Shown here piece by piece: positions 30,934 through 43,988 of a stretch of DNA of 64,000 nucleotides (its first letter is position 1; every line of letters starts with the position of its first letter). The notes below the pieces were generated by a model. The model was not told where the DNA came from, searched no databases, and worked only from the letters and a program-made list of their open reading frames with translations. The position numbers and the translations under genes were made by a program. The stretch comes from Urophycis tenuis (taxonomy: Eukaryota; Chordata; Actinopteri; Gadiformes; Phycidae): positions 13,874,340 through 13,938,339 of the forward strand of contig JAXIVH010000005.1 of the NCBI GenBank assembly GCA_036785325.1. The letters are read 5' to 3'.

Positions 30934-32622
30934 CCTGTCCCGATGGAGCTGCTGTGTGACGTCAGTGACCTGCTCTGTTGACCCCTTGTTGAGCTATTCT
31001 CCAGATGTGGCCAATGGGAGCAGCCACAGATGCCTGTGGTGGGCGGAGCCAATGGGCTTCTGGTTAGAAGTCAAAGTCTTTCCTGAAGTACTTCTCTCTC
31101 TGTATTTAACCTCTCTCTCTTATGTTAATGCACTCTCCTAACTGTTTCCTCTATAGTATTTCCAAGAGATGGATGGAAGTAACATCCATAACCTGACATC
31201 CATCTTCTTTCCACCAGCCTTGGCTCTGGAGCTGTGCTCTTTGCTTATTGCTTATGGAATGATGACAGATCTAAGACCTATGTTCTTGTAAACCATATCC
31301 CACTATCCCATGAGTTTGTGTTAGATGGCCACATTATAAGCTTTGAGTTCTTGGTTCCCTCAGGAGTATGGGACAGAGGCACAATAGATTTGCAAAACTA
31401 AACCTGGCCAAAATATATTCTGGCCACAGCTTTATGAAAATGGATCTATAATAATTTAGTAAATTGTAAACCAATTTATTTGGAATAATATTGATGCCAT
31501 AAAGGAGGCTTCTGACACTTTTACAATAATTATGTCTATGGGGTTTCAGCATACTGTTGTCAATAGAGTGTGCGTGTGTGTGTATTGGGAGGAGCAAGGG
31601 AACAGTGGAATTAGTCTGGCGTCAGCAGGCCTCAGTTATGGCTGATTTACCACTGATTTATATGTTTGCATGGCATGCTTCAGCCAGCTGCGTACCATGT
31701 CTCTTCTGTGTAAGTGTGCGCTACCCCAAGGCTAGTAGCCATGCTCTTCCCGCTCCTCCAGCACTCTTGATGATAAGGCAGCATTTGCATAAACGCTGAG
31801 GTGTCTATAGAATTTGGCATATTGTGTCAAATTAGATATTTGAAAGATCAGGCTGAATCTAGAGGATTTGCTGCCAACTTGTTTGCTAACTTGCTTTTTG
31901 CCTTTCTGTGTGGCCATCTGGATTTCAGGTTGTACTCACCCATTGGAAATCAGAAACCGGTCATTGACTTAAAAAAAGCCTCTTGTTCTGCAGACTGGCG
32001 ACAGCCAGGGTTATTGACTGCTGTTGTGTTAAGCCTGGCCCTTTTTTTCCATTATGGATGACCAGAAAGTGTTAGGCTCTTGCAAGAGTCAACTGGTCAA
32101 TGTCCATGCAAGATTTTATAATATATCCCAGGTCAGTGCTGTGGACAGAGTGTACCACTAATTCCTCTTCACCACATTTGGACCTTCTTGGTCTGGACTT
32201 GATTTGTGGGAAGAATCAACACATCACTGATCAGGTGACATGATTAGGTGTCTAATCAGGTGCCCAATCAGGTGTCCAATCAGGGCAAGGGCATAGATTT
32301 TTACACCTCCTTGGCTGAGGCATAACAGATCTGCCGTGCGCAATCCACTTTCAGTAGACATGCTGACACGTTGCCTTATCGAAGCACCGCATGCCACCGG
32401 ATGATTGGGAGAGAAGTTTGTTTTTCCTTAAAGTAGTGGAGACTAGAAAGCCGAGGAGATGTGATGCTCAGTGAGATGAGATCATGCTTGTGGTCGTCCT
32501 GAGAGCACGAGACCTTTATCTTGACGGCCGTCGTCGTCGCAGAAGTTGGGTGCTATTACTTTTTTTGGCAGTTTCCTCCAACTTGTCTCGAGCCATAGAC
32601 CTTCCCAAGTCCAGTTGTCTGT

Positions 32623-32624
32623 TG

Positions 32625-32652
<28 letters not shown>
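32623..32652 (+). repeat. (TG)n microsatellite
   Basis: Pure TG run; no associated gene feature. Confidence 0.85.
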
Positions 32653-32656
<4 letters not shown>

Positions 32657-34727
32657 ACAGTGGGTATGAGTTCCCCCTAAGGTGTGCTAGCAGACAGATT
32701 TACTCGGCTTTAACGCTCAATTGCCCCTTGTGTTGAACCGACAACACAAGATCCCAGGACCCTCATGTGGCATGCATTTAATATGCCTGAAATATCACAC
32801 AGACGACAGCCAGGGTACCATTTTTCAGTGAATGCTTCTGACAGGATTTAGCTGTAGTCTGCGGAGGGTGAGGAGGAAGGTCTGCCAGGTATTTTTGTCT
32901 TCTATTTCCAGGTCAGCCATGTTTTATTCTAGGCGTGCTGCGTCATCGCTCCTTGTCTCCTTATTGCCTGCCTGCTGCCTTAACAATGAATTGACCCACT
33001 TGGCTGCATGTAATTAATAGGCATTAAGGTGTTGCTTATGTGCAACACAGGTTCAGCATACTCGGCTGGACTGAGCTGGGATGAGCGCACAATTTGAACT
33101 CGGGCAGGAAAAAAAAGGAACGTACCATTTGTGTACCTACAGGTAAGCTGCAGTCGTGGGGTCTGAACCCCAAGTCTTTCAGCCGAGGACTCGTATACGC
33201 CCTAACCGGGCAACCAAGGACACCATATTGACTATCCTTTATGCACTCGTCTTACGCCCTGCATCCTGTTTGCAGTGGTCTGGTCTCATCACAAGTATTC
33301 TCCAGCAAGCATTGGCTTACGCTTTTGCCCTCAAAGCCCATTTCAAACTAGTCAGAGCCGTGCCGTTTCTCTGATCTACAGAATTACATCTCACAACTCA
33401 TTCAGGCATCAAACATCTGCTCCGAGCTACAACGAGGCAGAGGGGAAAAAACAAGCCGCTGCACTGCGGAGTATCACCGTTTCTGGCAAAGCCGCCTCGC
33501 TGTTCATTTGAATGTTACTGTACCACTGGCTGATTACTCTGTGGTTAAAAACTACTGCTATATCTATTAGGGCTCACTCCCCCTTCCACTAAATCTCCAT
33601 CTCCTTCTTAGCCTGTCACACGCAGGTGGAGAGGGCTTTGAGCCGAGTCTCCCTGGGGGGAATAGATTAGGCTCAGAGAACAATGTTCACCCTTCAAACA
33701 TTGGCTCGATTCTTTCAAACCGTCCTGCCAAACACAGCAAGCCGCTGGAGTGGTCACTCAGGCCAAATCCACCGTGGTTGACCTACAGGACTTTTTGTGG
33801 CAGCGGGCGCATTTCTTTGATAATCATGACTCTGGAAGTGGCGTTCCTTGTATCGTCATCATCGTCATACATCACCTCGGCGGCCCTAATGCATATCTTT
33901 CATCAACGAGGGAGAAGAGAAAGCCTCCGTCTCTTGCCGCATCCCTGCGGGCAGACAGCGGGTTGGCCACGGCAGCATCCGCAGACTGCTGTTCCCCACA
34001 GCCGAGCCTGGCTTAGCATGTGCCGTCACCTTCGCAGTGCAAAGAACAGGCGGTGGGCGGAATCACAGTGTCACACACTGCGATGTAGCTGACGGCAGAG
34101 TTATTTTAATGGCATGCGGTCATGGCAACGCCAGGGACATCCGTGTCACCTGTGCGACTCAAAAGCTTTGTCGCATGTTGTCCTTACACTGACACGACAC
34201 AATGCGTTGGGGAAGACCGCGTTGACTGACCCCGACGAGATCATCGGGACCTGGTTCTTGTGCTACTTTAGGGAATGGGATTGTATCACTAATGAGAGTT
34301 CCTATTAGTGTTTACTAATGAGTCTGCAGCCCCTTTAATCGAAAGTGATTTGGCGGTTCATATATGATGCATGGGGTTTGTCCCCATAACCTTTTCAGAT
34401 GGGAGTCAAAACACCTCAAAACCGTTTGACTTCTTCTGCAAAGTGCAAATGTGTTGCATACCGACTATCATTCCTTTCCCACCAGTCAGTTTGTTTTCTC
34501 GGGCAGGCGAGCACCTTATCATCAGTAACACACTACGCACCCCCCCACCCCCCCCACCCCCCATCACCTCTCCACCATCTCGTTTTCTCTTTTTCTTTCC
34601 TTCTCTATTTCAGCCACTCTCTCCCTCTTTTGAATAAATGATGGCTACTTGATACAGCATATTTATTGCTGCGCTGCGAAACGGGACGCTGCTGGAAAAC
34701 TTGACACCAGTGCGACAAAGCATTGTG

Positions 34728-34766
34728 CACGCACATCCACATCCACATCCACATGCACATCCACAG
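34728..34766 (+). repeat. (CACATC)n hexanucleotide repeat
   Basis: About six units, one with CACATG. Confidence 0.8.
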
Positions 34767-35015
34767 GCAGCTGCACCCCTCTGCACACAGGCTCATGCGC
34801 GATCCGCCGTCTCCCTCCATCTGTAGCACACTTTCTCCCCAACAATATTATACTTTCGCACCTCTAGAAATGCATGATGAAATCATTACTCCAAACTCTG
34901 GCTCTGCAGGCTATTCTAAGATGAGAAGTTATGTAGAGTCAAATAGAGGCAAATGCTCTGGGCCGGCTGTTGCATAACTTTTGGACACCAGAAACTATAG
35001 GTTGGGTGAAAATAG

Positions 35016-35017
35016 CC

Positions 35018-35054
<37 letters not shown>
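35016..35054 (+). repeat. (TG)n microsatellite
   Basis: Pure TG tract; a second shorter one lies near 35122-35139. Confidence 0.9.
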
Positions 35055-35056
<2 letters not shown>

Positions 35057-35351
35057 TCTGTGTATTGTATTGTCTATTGTCTGTGTGTTTGACTTGGGGT
35101 TACGTACAGGCACGTATGCTTTTGTGTGTGTGTGTGTGCGAGCCATTTCAGTGAGTGAGTCATGACACAGGAATGTACTGTATAATTTTCTTCAAGCAAA
35201 ACCTTTTTTCTGCAGTAACTCCACACCTGGGGGCCCCATGAGAGATGGAGTTTTTTTTTTTTCTTCTTTGCAGACAGACAAACACGCTGGTAACAATCAA
35301 GTCCGCTAGAAGCAAGTCAGATAGATCGCCTTGCTCTTGGTACAGCCACAT

Positions 35352-35410
35352 GATAATAATAACAATAATCCATTTTATTTTACAAGGCGCCTTTCAACGT
35401 ACTTCAAGGA
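35352..35410 (+). repeat. Fragment of a common fish dispersed repeat
   Basis: (ATA)n followed by CCATTTTATTTTACAAGGCG and CCTTTCAA. This resembles a widespread teleost dispersed sequence that ends in a 'GCGCCTTTCA' motif. Its boundaries are unclear. Confidence 0.4.
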
Positions 35411-37116
35411 CAACAGCACATCAAACAGTACATCACCACGGTTACCACGCAGCATTGGCCAATGATTGACAGCTCTAATATCATTCCTGAATGGCGCCGA
35501 TTTTACAAGCCGATGCTCCGTGTATTTGACGTCAAACATTGGCATGCTGGAGAACGTCTCCGTGGTAACTACACACGCTGGTCTCCAAAGCACAGCAAGA
35601 GGGGTTAGCCCTGCTCTCTGACACAGACGCCCGGCTGTTAAAGAACGGCAACCATGATGGGACAGTTTATAGGTTTTACGAGCAGGATTTAAGAACTAAT
35701 TTGTAGCGAGCCGCATAATGCCACAGTTTGGAGAGTCTAACCATGAGAGGTGACGTTATCTGTGTCACTGTCGACCATTACAGGATTTGCTGCTATTCTC
35801 AGCAAGAGAATGAATGAAACAGTCTATTGCTAATATCTAATATAATATTAGAATTAGAATTCTAATATAATTCAATTCTGTGCCCAAGTCTCTCTGCTTG
35901 TAGATAGTTTCTAAATATATATTCGTGGCCATTGGAAGGGAAAAAAATATAGGCATTGGCAGTAGGCCAGAAAAGGAACTGTATTTTGCAATATTGTCGT
36001 TGTGAATCCTGTATGCGGTAGGCTAATTTGTTTACTTCTAAGGGCCAGACTGTCTTAATGATGTGGGTATCGTGTACTTGTGTGGGATTATGCAGAACAA
36101 AGTAGAGAGAACCACCTCTTTGCCTTCATCAGAAACTCACTTGGGCCGAGCCGGTCTAATTTGAGGAATTCTAATGTGCGCCTTCTTTTTTCTACTCAGT
36201 CTACTTATCTCGCCAGTTTGTTTGTCTTTTGATGTCTGAGAAACCATCCCTCTTACACTGCCTGTGAGAACTCTTCACCTTGGAGATGATGTTGACTTTT
36301 TTTCTTTTGTTCGAGCGGAGAGTTTGGAGCGCGAGCCGACGTGATGTATGTGTTTTCAGAGTGAAATGTCAGCGTTTTTCTTCATACCGGGGGTTAACTG
36401 TTCCCCTGTAGTCACTTATTGAACAGAAGAAGTTAGAGCCTGCGAGACACATGAATGCAGGGAACACAACGGTGTGAACGGAGGAAAGGTTCACCAACAG
36501 CTCATCTCTCAGAGTGAGGTTACCATGGTGACCAAGTCCACAACATTCCCAACAGAAATCAGCTGACTGGCGCCATTTTGACTTATTTTGTTTAACATGC
36601 AATCAATTGAGGGAAATGTACCCTTTATGAGCACTGGGTAATTTTAGTGAAGGCGAGACATATGTCAGTTGTGACTTAGTAACAGTGCTAGTACACTGAT
36701 TGTCCCTGTTGCTCAATGCGAGTATATTAATTATGCTAGGAACCATGACGCTAAGCAGTACCTAGCATGATTTCAGAAAACGAACACATGGCAAGATGAA
36801 GTGCAATCATTTGTTATTCATGATCGAACAAGACCCTTCAGTTCAACATCAGACCACAAGAGGTGAAAACAAAATGGCTCCCATGTCTGTGTTGGATTGT
36901 AAACAGATGATTTGTTCCGTTCTCCGCGGCGGAAAGGATTAGGTTGTTAAACATCAGACTGGACCAAGTTGTGTTTGAACTGCAACGTTAGAAGCTGAGA
37001 TGCATTCTGTAACGCCTGCCTCACACCACACAGGGAGATGACACCACAGCAAGAAAGATGTATCCCCACTGCTGAGGTCTACAGTGTTTGAGTTATATGT
37101 AAGCGAAGCCTCTGAG

Positions 37117-37117
37117 A

Positions 37118-37160
<43 letters not shown>
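37117..37160 (+). repeat. (CA)n microsatellite
   Basis: Pure CA tract, one of four CA/TG arrays within 900 bases. Confidence 0.9.
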
Positions 37161-37161
<1 letters not shown>

Positions 37162-37274
37162 CAGTATAATTGCCTTCTTTTTTACTGTGTGGTTGAACCC
37201 CTGTAAGACCCAGCCAGCCCCGTAGCATTGGAGAGCTACATGGACCTGGTTCTCATTTACTGGATCAGACATAA

Positions 37275-37305
37275 ACACACACACACAGACGTACACACAC
37301 ACATA

Positions 37306-37358
<53 letters not shown>
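37275..37358 (+). repeat. (CA)n microsatellite
   Basis: CA tract with a few interruptions; related CA-rich sequence continues to 37465. Confidence 0.9.
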
Positions 37359-37361
<3 letters not shown>

Positions 37362-37837
37362 GATACGTAGACACAGGATACACAAACATAGGCAAAAACC
37401 ACATACACAAAATGCACAATGCATGGCACACACAACAGTCAAAGCCACACACACACACACACACGATTCCTTCTCTGGCAGTTGCTGGGGGAAATCCTTG
37501 GAGCAGGCTGTCAGCCCGTTCTCCTCCCCATGTTCACATCCACATAAATCGACACCGCAAACAAAACATTTCTGTCGCCTTTTCAGACTTCATATATACG
37601 ACGCGAGCATCTGCCGGCCTTCACTCCCAGACTGCGTGCAGTGTGTGTGTGTGTGTGTGTGTCGTTGTGTGCACATGCGGTCATGTGTGTGTGTGTGTAT
37701 GTTTTAAGTGTGCACACGCCCATTATTGACCACTTACATCCTCCCATTCTTGATTCCTGCACTTCTGGTCATTTGAACCAGAAGTTTGAATCAGATAAGC
37801 AGACCTTTGGAACAATAAGCACAAGGAAAAAAAAAAA

Positions 37838-37928
37838 ACTGTGTGTATGTGTGCGTGTGTGCGTGCGTGCGTGCGTGCGTGCGTGTGTGCGTGCGTGCGT
37901 GCGTGCGTGCGTGCGTGTGTGTGTGTGA
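37838..37928 (+). repeat. (TGCG)n/(TG)n microsatellite
   Basis: Alternating TG and GTGC units, CpG-bearing, with Z-DNA potential (alternating purine-pyrimidine). Confidence 0.9.
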
Positions 37929-38168
37929 GCAGCCCTAGACGTGGGCGTGGCCATCGGTGCGCGGGGCACAGAGAGCGGACGGCCGCCGCATGTCGTAGCG
38001 TGCTAATGTGTTTGTCGTGGGGCGTAAATGGGAGCTTTAAAGTTGACCGTAAGTCACCAGTGTGACCCAACATGACGGCAGGTCAGTGGAGGACAGATGT
38101 CGGCTTCTAAGGGCTTTATTGGTCAGCGGGGCTGTCGGGTCGACTGCTGCTTTTTATTACGCCTTGTG

Positions 38169-38366
<198 letters not shown>

Positions 38367-39724
38367 GGTGAAAGGGAGAGGCCAGGACATGACAGCAGGG
38401 CGGGCTTCAAAAAAGAAAACAAATAAAATTAAAGATGGAAAACATGCGCAGCGGCCAACACTGAGTTCTGTTGTGTCACAAGGGGAAGGGCTCGCCCGAG
38501 AGTCCATCCAAATGACGAGGCTCAATAAATCCCCCCCCACTTCACCCCCTCACCAAATGTGTGATGCATGGTGTGAATGGGATCGCCATTACAAGCTGTC
38601 CAGCAATGACATGTTGGATAACACAATTTGTAGCCTCCCAAATGTGTTTCTCGCGGTAACTTTCTGTTGACGGTTAAAATAAACATGACCATGGATGGCG
38701 GTTCTCAAGCCTCATAAAGTATGCATGGTCGCTCTGCGCTGAAGTAAACTTTGGGAATTGGGACTAAAATCTAGTTGTTATCTTTTCTTCAAGCTGACAC
38801 ACATAAGTTACCCACAGCTACTCTGCCTGTGGCATGTTCCTCTGTAGGTGTGTGTGTGTGTACAGTGGTGTGTCTTCGGGTTTGATGCATTGCATTCTTA
38901 GGGCCTGGGCTTGACTCTGGGTGTAAATATAGGCCCGGCGGCTAGTATGTTGACATCCTATTTTGGAGCATGTGACGCTCTGGAGGCATTGGTGAAGGCC
39001 AACGTCAATCAAAAATTCCTTCCTTACGAGTGGACGAGTCGTCGCATGCCGGGAGTGTGAAGAGATATTCCACGGCGTCTAGTGGGGGGCTGTGGCCATC
39101 CTTAAGCCATCCATAAACACACGGGGTCCTCGCAATGCTAGAATACACTTCTGCTCTTCCCAGTTCCTGTCCTGATTCGCGGAGTAGTGTTCACTCACTC
39201 CGCATCAGGGGTACTCCAGCCGTCATGACAATACCCCTAATCTGCTGCGAGCCATGTTGCTAGGAATCTGAACCCCTGTAGTCCTACGATGGCAGACCGC
39301 TTCCTTCCTATTTTCGTTCTCCTCTCCAAAGGTGAGGGGGGGGGGAGAGTTACAACGTCCAACGCTGCTTCTTTCCTCTCACATGGCGACCCGCGGCGCG
39401 GCGTGCTGCCGGGCCGCACGCCACGCCGAGCGGAGCCGGCCCATCCATCAGCCCCCGAGATCAGCCGATCGATAGGCCGTCGGTGTCTTCATTACCCAGC
39501 CGGAGACATCCCTCACCGGGCTGCGTTGGGACCAGGAGGAGACGCAGGCAGCTGGGGGGCGGAAGGAGACGATACGCTCGGCGGTGTGATTTGCGATATT
39601 GGCTGATTTCCCACGCGTAGGCCTACGTTTCGTTCGAAACCTTATGAGACAAAATCTTGAGTATATTCGCGATTATCGTGTTGACACTCATATTTTGCCA
39701 TGGATCTGCGTTTCAAATGTTTTT

Positions 39725-40175
39725 TTTAGGGTTTTTTTTTTTGCACATTGTTTAGTAATTAATCGTGAAAGGATTTTCCATGGCGGGGGGGGGGGGAGAT
39801 GTTGTTGTATTTGAAACCGCCTCAGCAGTTCTTATGCGAGAAGACGTGGCAACGCGCAACATTTTCATTTCAAGCCTCGGTTACAGTGCGTTTCGATTGA
39901 TTTAAGATTTTAAAGCACTACAACCTGTGAGTACTCTCGATATGGCGAGCACAGCCAACAAAAACAATCCCTTGATGCGTACTGATGTGCAGGCCCTGTT
40001 GTATGGGGCACATAGTTAACACATTCTACAGGCCGTGCCATCGCCTGCTCATGCAAGAGTAAACAGTGGTTTTATGTAGACGCTTAAATCTTCCAACTTC
40101 CCGCTCTAAGTTTGCAGCTATTGCAAGCAAATCATCCAGATTTCATATTGGCTTTTATTCACCACTTATTGAAAG
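39725..40175 (+). repeat. Duplicated non-coding block, copy 1
   Basis: Aligns with 42340-42740 in the same orientation. Shared words include GCACATTGTTTAGTAA/GCGCATTGTTTAGTAA, GATTTTAAAGCACTA, ATAGTTAACACATT, AAACAGTGGTTTTATGTAG and CCAGATTTCATATTGGCTT. Confidence 0.9.
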
Positions 40176-40271
40176 TGGTAATAAAAAAAGAATGGGTTTG
40201 ACAATTTCCCAGCCCATGCAGTGTCGATAATATTAAAAACAGTGTTGCACCTTTAATTTCAGGTTTACCCT

Positions 40272-40298
40272 AATAATGTCATAGCACATGACATTATT
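40272..40298. repeat. 11-bp perfect inverted repeat
   Basis: AATAATGTCAT and ATGACATTATT around a 5-base loop, about 100 bases after the first duplicated block. Confidence 0.85.
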
Positions 40299-40641
40299 TG
40301 GCTTGAATGTTTATTTTCTTATCTGTAGAGCTGGCGTTGGCAAGGTGTTTGGGGAAGAAGAAATAATCCATGACACCCTTGCATAAGATAAATGGACATT
40401 GTGGTAAATCTCCAGGCCCCAACTCCATGGACACAGACACCATCCCTATGACCTGACTCTCTTTCTCAGTCTCTCTCTCTCTCCCCTGCTTTCCTTCATG
40501 GGGTGCTGTGGCTGTAAATCAGATGTGTGTTTGGCATGGGGCAGTTGAGCTCTTGGCTGTAAATTGTACAAGGCTTATGTGTGTGTGACTTTACAGACCC
40601 TGTGGATGGAACCTCGCCCCCTTTTACCATCTGCTGTCATC

Positions 40642-40661
40642 TAAACACACACAGACACACA

Positions 40662-40706
<45 letters not shown>
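40642..40706 (+). repeat. (CA)n microsatellite
   Basis: CA tract with CAGA interruptions at its start. Confidence 0.9.
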
Positions 40707-40709
<3 letters not shown>

Positions 40710-41948
40710 GACAGACAAAGGCCATAACTTTGAGAGTCAACCATTAGCCCACTACAGCCTGGTCTTATAGGTATCACTCAGAACTGATTGAGGTTTTACT
40801 GCTGAGGCTGATTCTGAGCTGGTACCAAGTTGAGTAAATCCGATCCATTACTTGGAGTACACAGACCTGGATCTTTGGTTCATCGTTGTAGAATGTAGCA
40901 AAAGTTAAGGTTTATCTGAAAATACAAAAAAAAAACATGACGGGGATGCGATAAAGTAATGGAACCCTGAAGGGACACTTTTAGAAAAGGACACACACTG
41001 CTGGTGAACATTCAGCTGTGACTATCTGTGATGGCACAACACAGACGACTTTGGGATTGTAATATCCTCCCATTCTGACCATTGTCATTATATTCCCGTC
41101 ACACCCTGTCCCTGCCTCTCTCTGCCTCCCTGTCAGCAGTGTGTCCTAATAAGCTGTGTCTCTGTGATGGTGCCAGATGGGCTGGAGGAGCTACAGAGTG
41201 TGTGACACGTGTTAGTGTGTGTGTGTGCAGCGTACGCCCACTCACATCTGGAGAGATCAGCAAACATTTGCCGTCTGTGTGAAAATAACTCGCGCCACAG
41301 GCCATCTCCGAAGCCCGAGCCCGAACGTCCAAGGCCCTTTCGCTGAGCGTTTCGTTTTTACCCCCCCCCCCCCCCCCCCGGACGAATAATGCACAGCACC
41401 GCTTTGTAAGGACGTTTGCGTGTGCATGTTTGAAGCACACATGCACAAAACATGTGAATGATCGTTATGTCCTTCGCTGGGAAGAGTGGTAGTGGGGGTG
41501 AGGGGGGACCGAAATAGCACAACACACGCCATGCTTAGACCGGCAAGTTTCCGATGCTTTGAGGACCTCTTTGGCCTTCGCCGTCCCCCTGATGACCAGA
41601 GCTGTTGACGGCGGCGGTTGACGGTTGGGGCGGACCGGCCTCTGCACTTCATCACCGCCGCTGAGTAGACGCTCCTTAAGCAGTCGCTATTTCATGTCTC
41701 AGCCTCGGTCTCCCCCTCCCCCCCCATGCCCCTCGGCTTTGGGTTGTGTTTTGATCAGTGGTGTTTTATTGTGTTCTGCATGTTTTGCGTTAAGTCATTT
41801 GTCTCCCCGGTCCGCCGGCCTGTCCCGTTCGCTCAGCGCTTCCTGTCTGGGACTCTCTGTGTGGTTTCCTTGTGCGAGAGCCCATGTGTGTGTGTCTGCA
41901 CACTTGTCTGTTTGCTTTTTGGTCTGTTGCGTGCTGTCTTCGATTTGT

Positions 41949-41990
41949 GCGTGTGTGTGTGCGTGTGTGTGTGTGTGTGTGCGTGTGTGC

Positions 41991-42026
<36 letters not shown>

Positions 42027-42060
42027 GTGCGTGTGTGTGTGTGCGCGTGTGTGTGTGCAT
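41949..42060 (+). repeat. (TG)n/(TGCG)n microsatellite
   Basis: Alternating TG and CGTG units, about 110 bases, with Z-DNA potential. Confidence 0.9.
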
Positions 42061-42339
42061 GTTGTGCACATGTGATGCCAGAATATTCATTGTCAAAAAA
42101 TGTTGCCCTGGGACCAGCTCCCAAAACTGTGAAAAGACAGATAAGACTTTCAGCAATGAATATTTATGTGTTTAAAGGTTTATGCTTTTTTTTTGTTTGT
42201 TTAAACAACAAACATATGCAGCAAAATGGGAACAAAACACTTTTTTGCACAACTTTACAATAGCTCTAACTAATGTCCCACAGGGCTTAATGACCGCCGC
42301 CATTTTGGGAGCATCACAATGTTAGTTATTGTGTTGGTA

Positions 42340-42740
42340 GTAATGTGTTTTTTGCGCATTGTTTAGTAAAGGATTTTCCATTATGGGGAGACATTGCTGT
42401 GTTTGAAACTGCCTGGGTGGTTCTCATGCGAGATGTTTTCATAAGACTAGGTGATTGTATATTCACGTTGATTTTAGGATTTTAAAGCACTAAAACTCTT
42501 GAGTACTCTCAGTATGGTGCATATAGCCAACAACAAATCCCCCGATGCATTCTGATGTGCAAGACTTATTATATGTAGCAGATAGTTAACACATTATGCA
42601 GTCCATGCCATTGCTTGTTAATGCAAGAATAAACAGTGGTTTTATGTAGCTTATATCTTCCAACTTGTTTTTGCAGTCATTGCAAGCAAAGCCATCCAGA
42701 TTTCATATTGGCTTATATTCACCACTCATTGAAATGCCAT
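42340..42740 (+). repeat. Duplicated non-coding block, copy 2
   Basis: Second copy of the 39725-40175 block, about 2.6 kb downstream and diverged by substitutions and small gaps. No reading frame in either copy. Confidence 0.9.
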
Positions 42741-43927
42741 GTCTGTGATGAACTGCCTGATACAGTAAGCCATTAGCTAGCTATTACATTACATCATTGG
42801 CTGGCTGCACCCCCCCCCCCATGCTGTTGTACAATTTGTCCTCAAGATTGATGTTTAATCTCCAGCTATGGAAGATGCGTGCAAATGATGAATTGGCTGC
42901 ATGGTTTCCAACCTCAAGCGATGATTTCTTGGCCTGTAACTTTCCCAATCTCCAAAAAGTCTATAGGCTGTACTAATCATTTTAGTGACCTTCTGTATTC
43001 TGTCTAATGTGATTTGTTGATGGTCACAAGTCATGGATTGGTTTGCGTAAAGCCAGGTCTCTGAGTGAATTACATCATTGCTTGGTTGTTTATTCTTTTA
43101 CATTTTCCCAAACCGGGGAAAAATGGACCTACATGCAAGCAGTTTCAATATTTGTTGCATTGTATCTGTCCTCATTGACTAACTGTCGGGAGATCTTGTA
43201 TGAAAAAGTGTTAAATATAAATATTAAATATATATATAAATTAAATATAAATATGTAAATATTTCAAATGTAAAACATGTTGCACATTTAGTAGGTACTC
43301 CATGTCTTCCATTTTCCTTCATGGTCGTTGAATTGCTCATGCCCTACCTGGTTCTTTATTGACATTTGATTACATTAATTGATTTGAATGAAAATAAAAT
43401 ACTATTATTTTCTCTTAATTTGGAACATTTAAGCTGTATAAACGTCAAGATGAACATGGCGCCGAGCCCTACCAAGAGTTTGAGAAAACAGAGGAAAAGG
43501 TTTTGTATCATTTGTATTGTGGGCCAGTTTGCCAACAAGGGAATGGAGATAAGCGTGCTTTCATGCATTTGTATTTTCATTTTCTACCATTGAGCACTCG
43601 GCAGTGGGACCACACACACACTCACACACTTCTGTTTCTCTTAAACTTTATGTGCTCTGTAAACGCAGTTGAGATAAAGGCTCGATGTGCACGCAAGTGG
43701 GAATAACATGGCGAGACAACGTGAAAGCGCATTTCCAAAGATCAAACCGATATTTTCTAGTGCTAGATGTTAATCTCAGAGTTATAGTCAAATATGCCTG
43801 GTAACTTGCCAGTTTCCACAGTAATCCTTCTTGTCCTGAATGGAAGGATCTTGAAAAGAAGCGTAATCTTGTTAGAAGTGACGCGTTGTTGACATGACTG
43901 TGTGTGTGTTTGTGTGTCTTTGCTAAC

Positions 43928-43930
43928 CGC

Positions 43931-43985
<55 letters not shown>
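43928..43985 (+). repeat. (CA)n microsatellite
   Basis: CA tract interrupted once by AAACA. Confidence 0.9.

Positions 43986-43988
<3 letters not shown>

Noticed and set aside
41625..42263. 212-codon plus-strand frame with signal-like start
   Set aside because: Core is a VCVCVC/RACVRA run from the TG/TGCG microsatellite; flanks show no conserved features.
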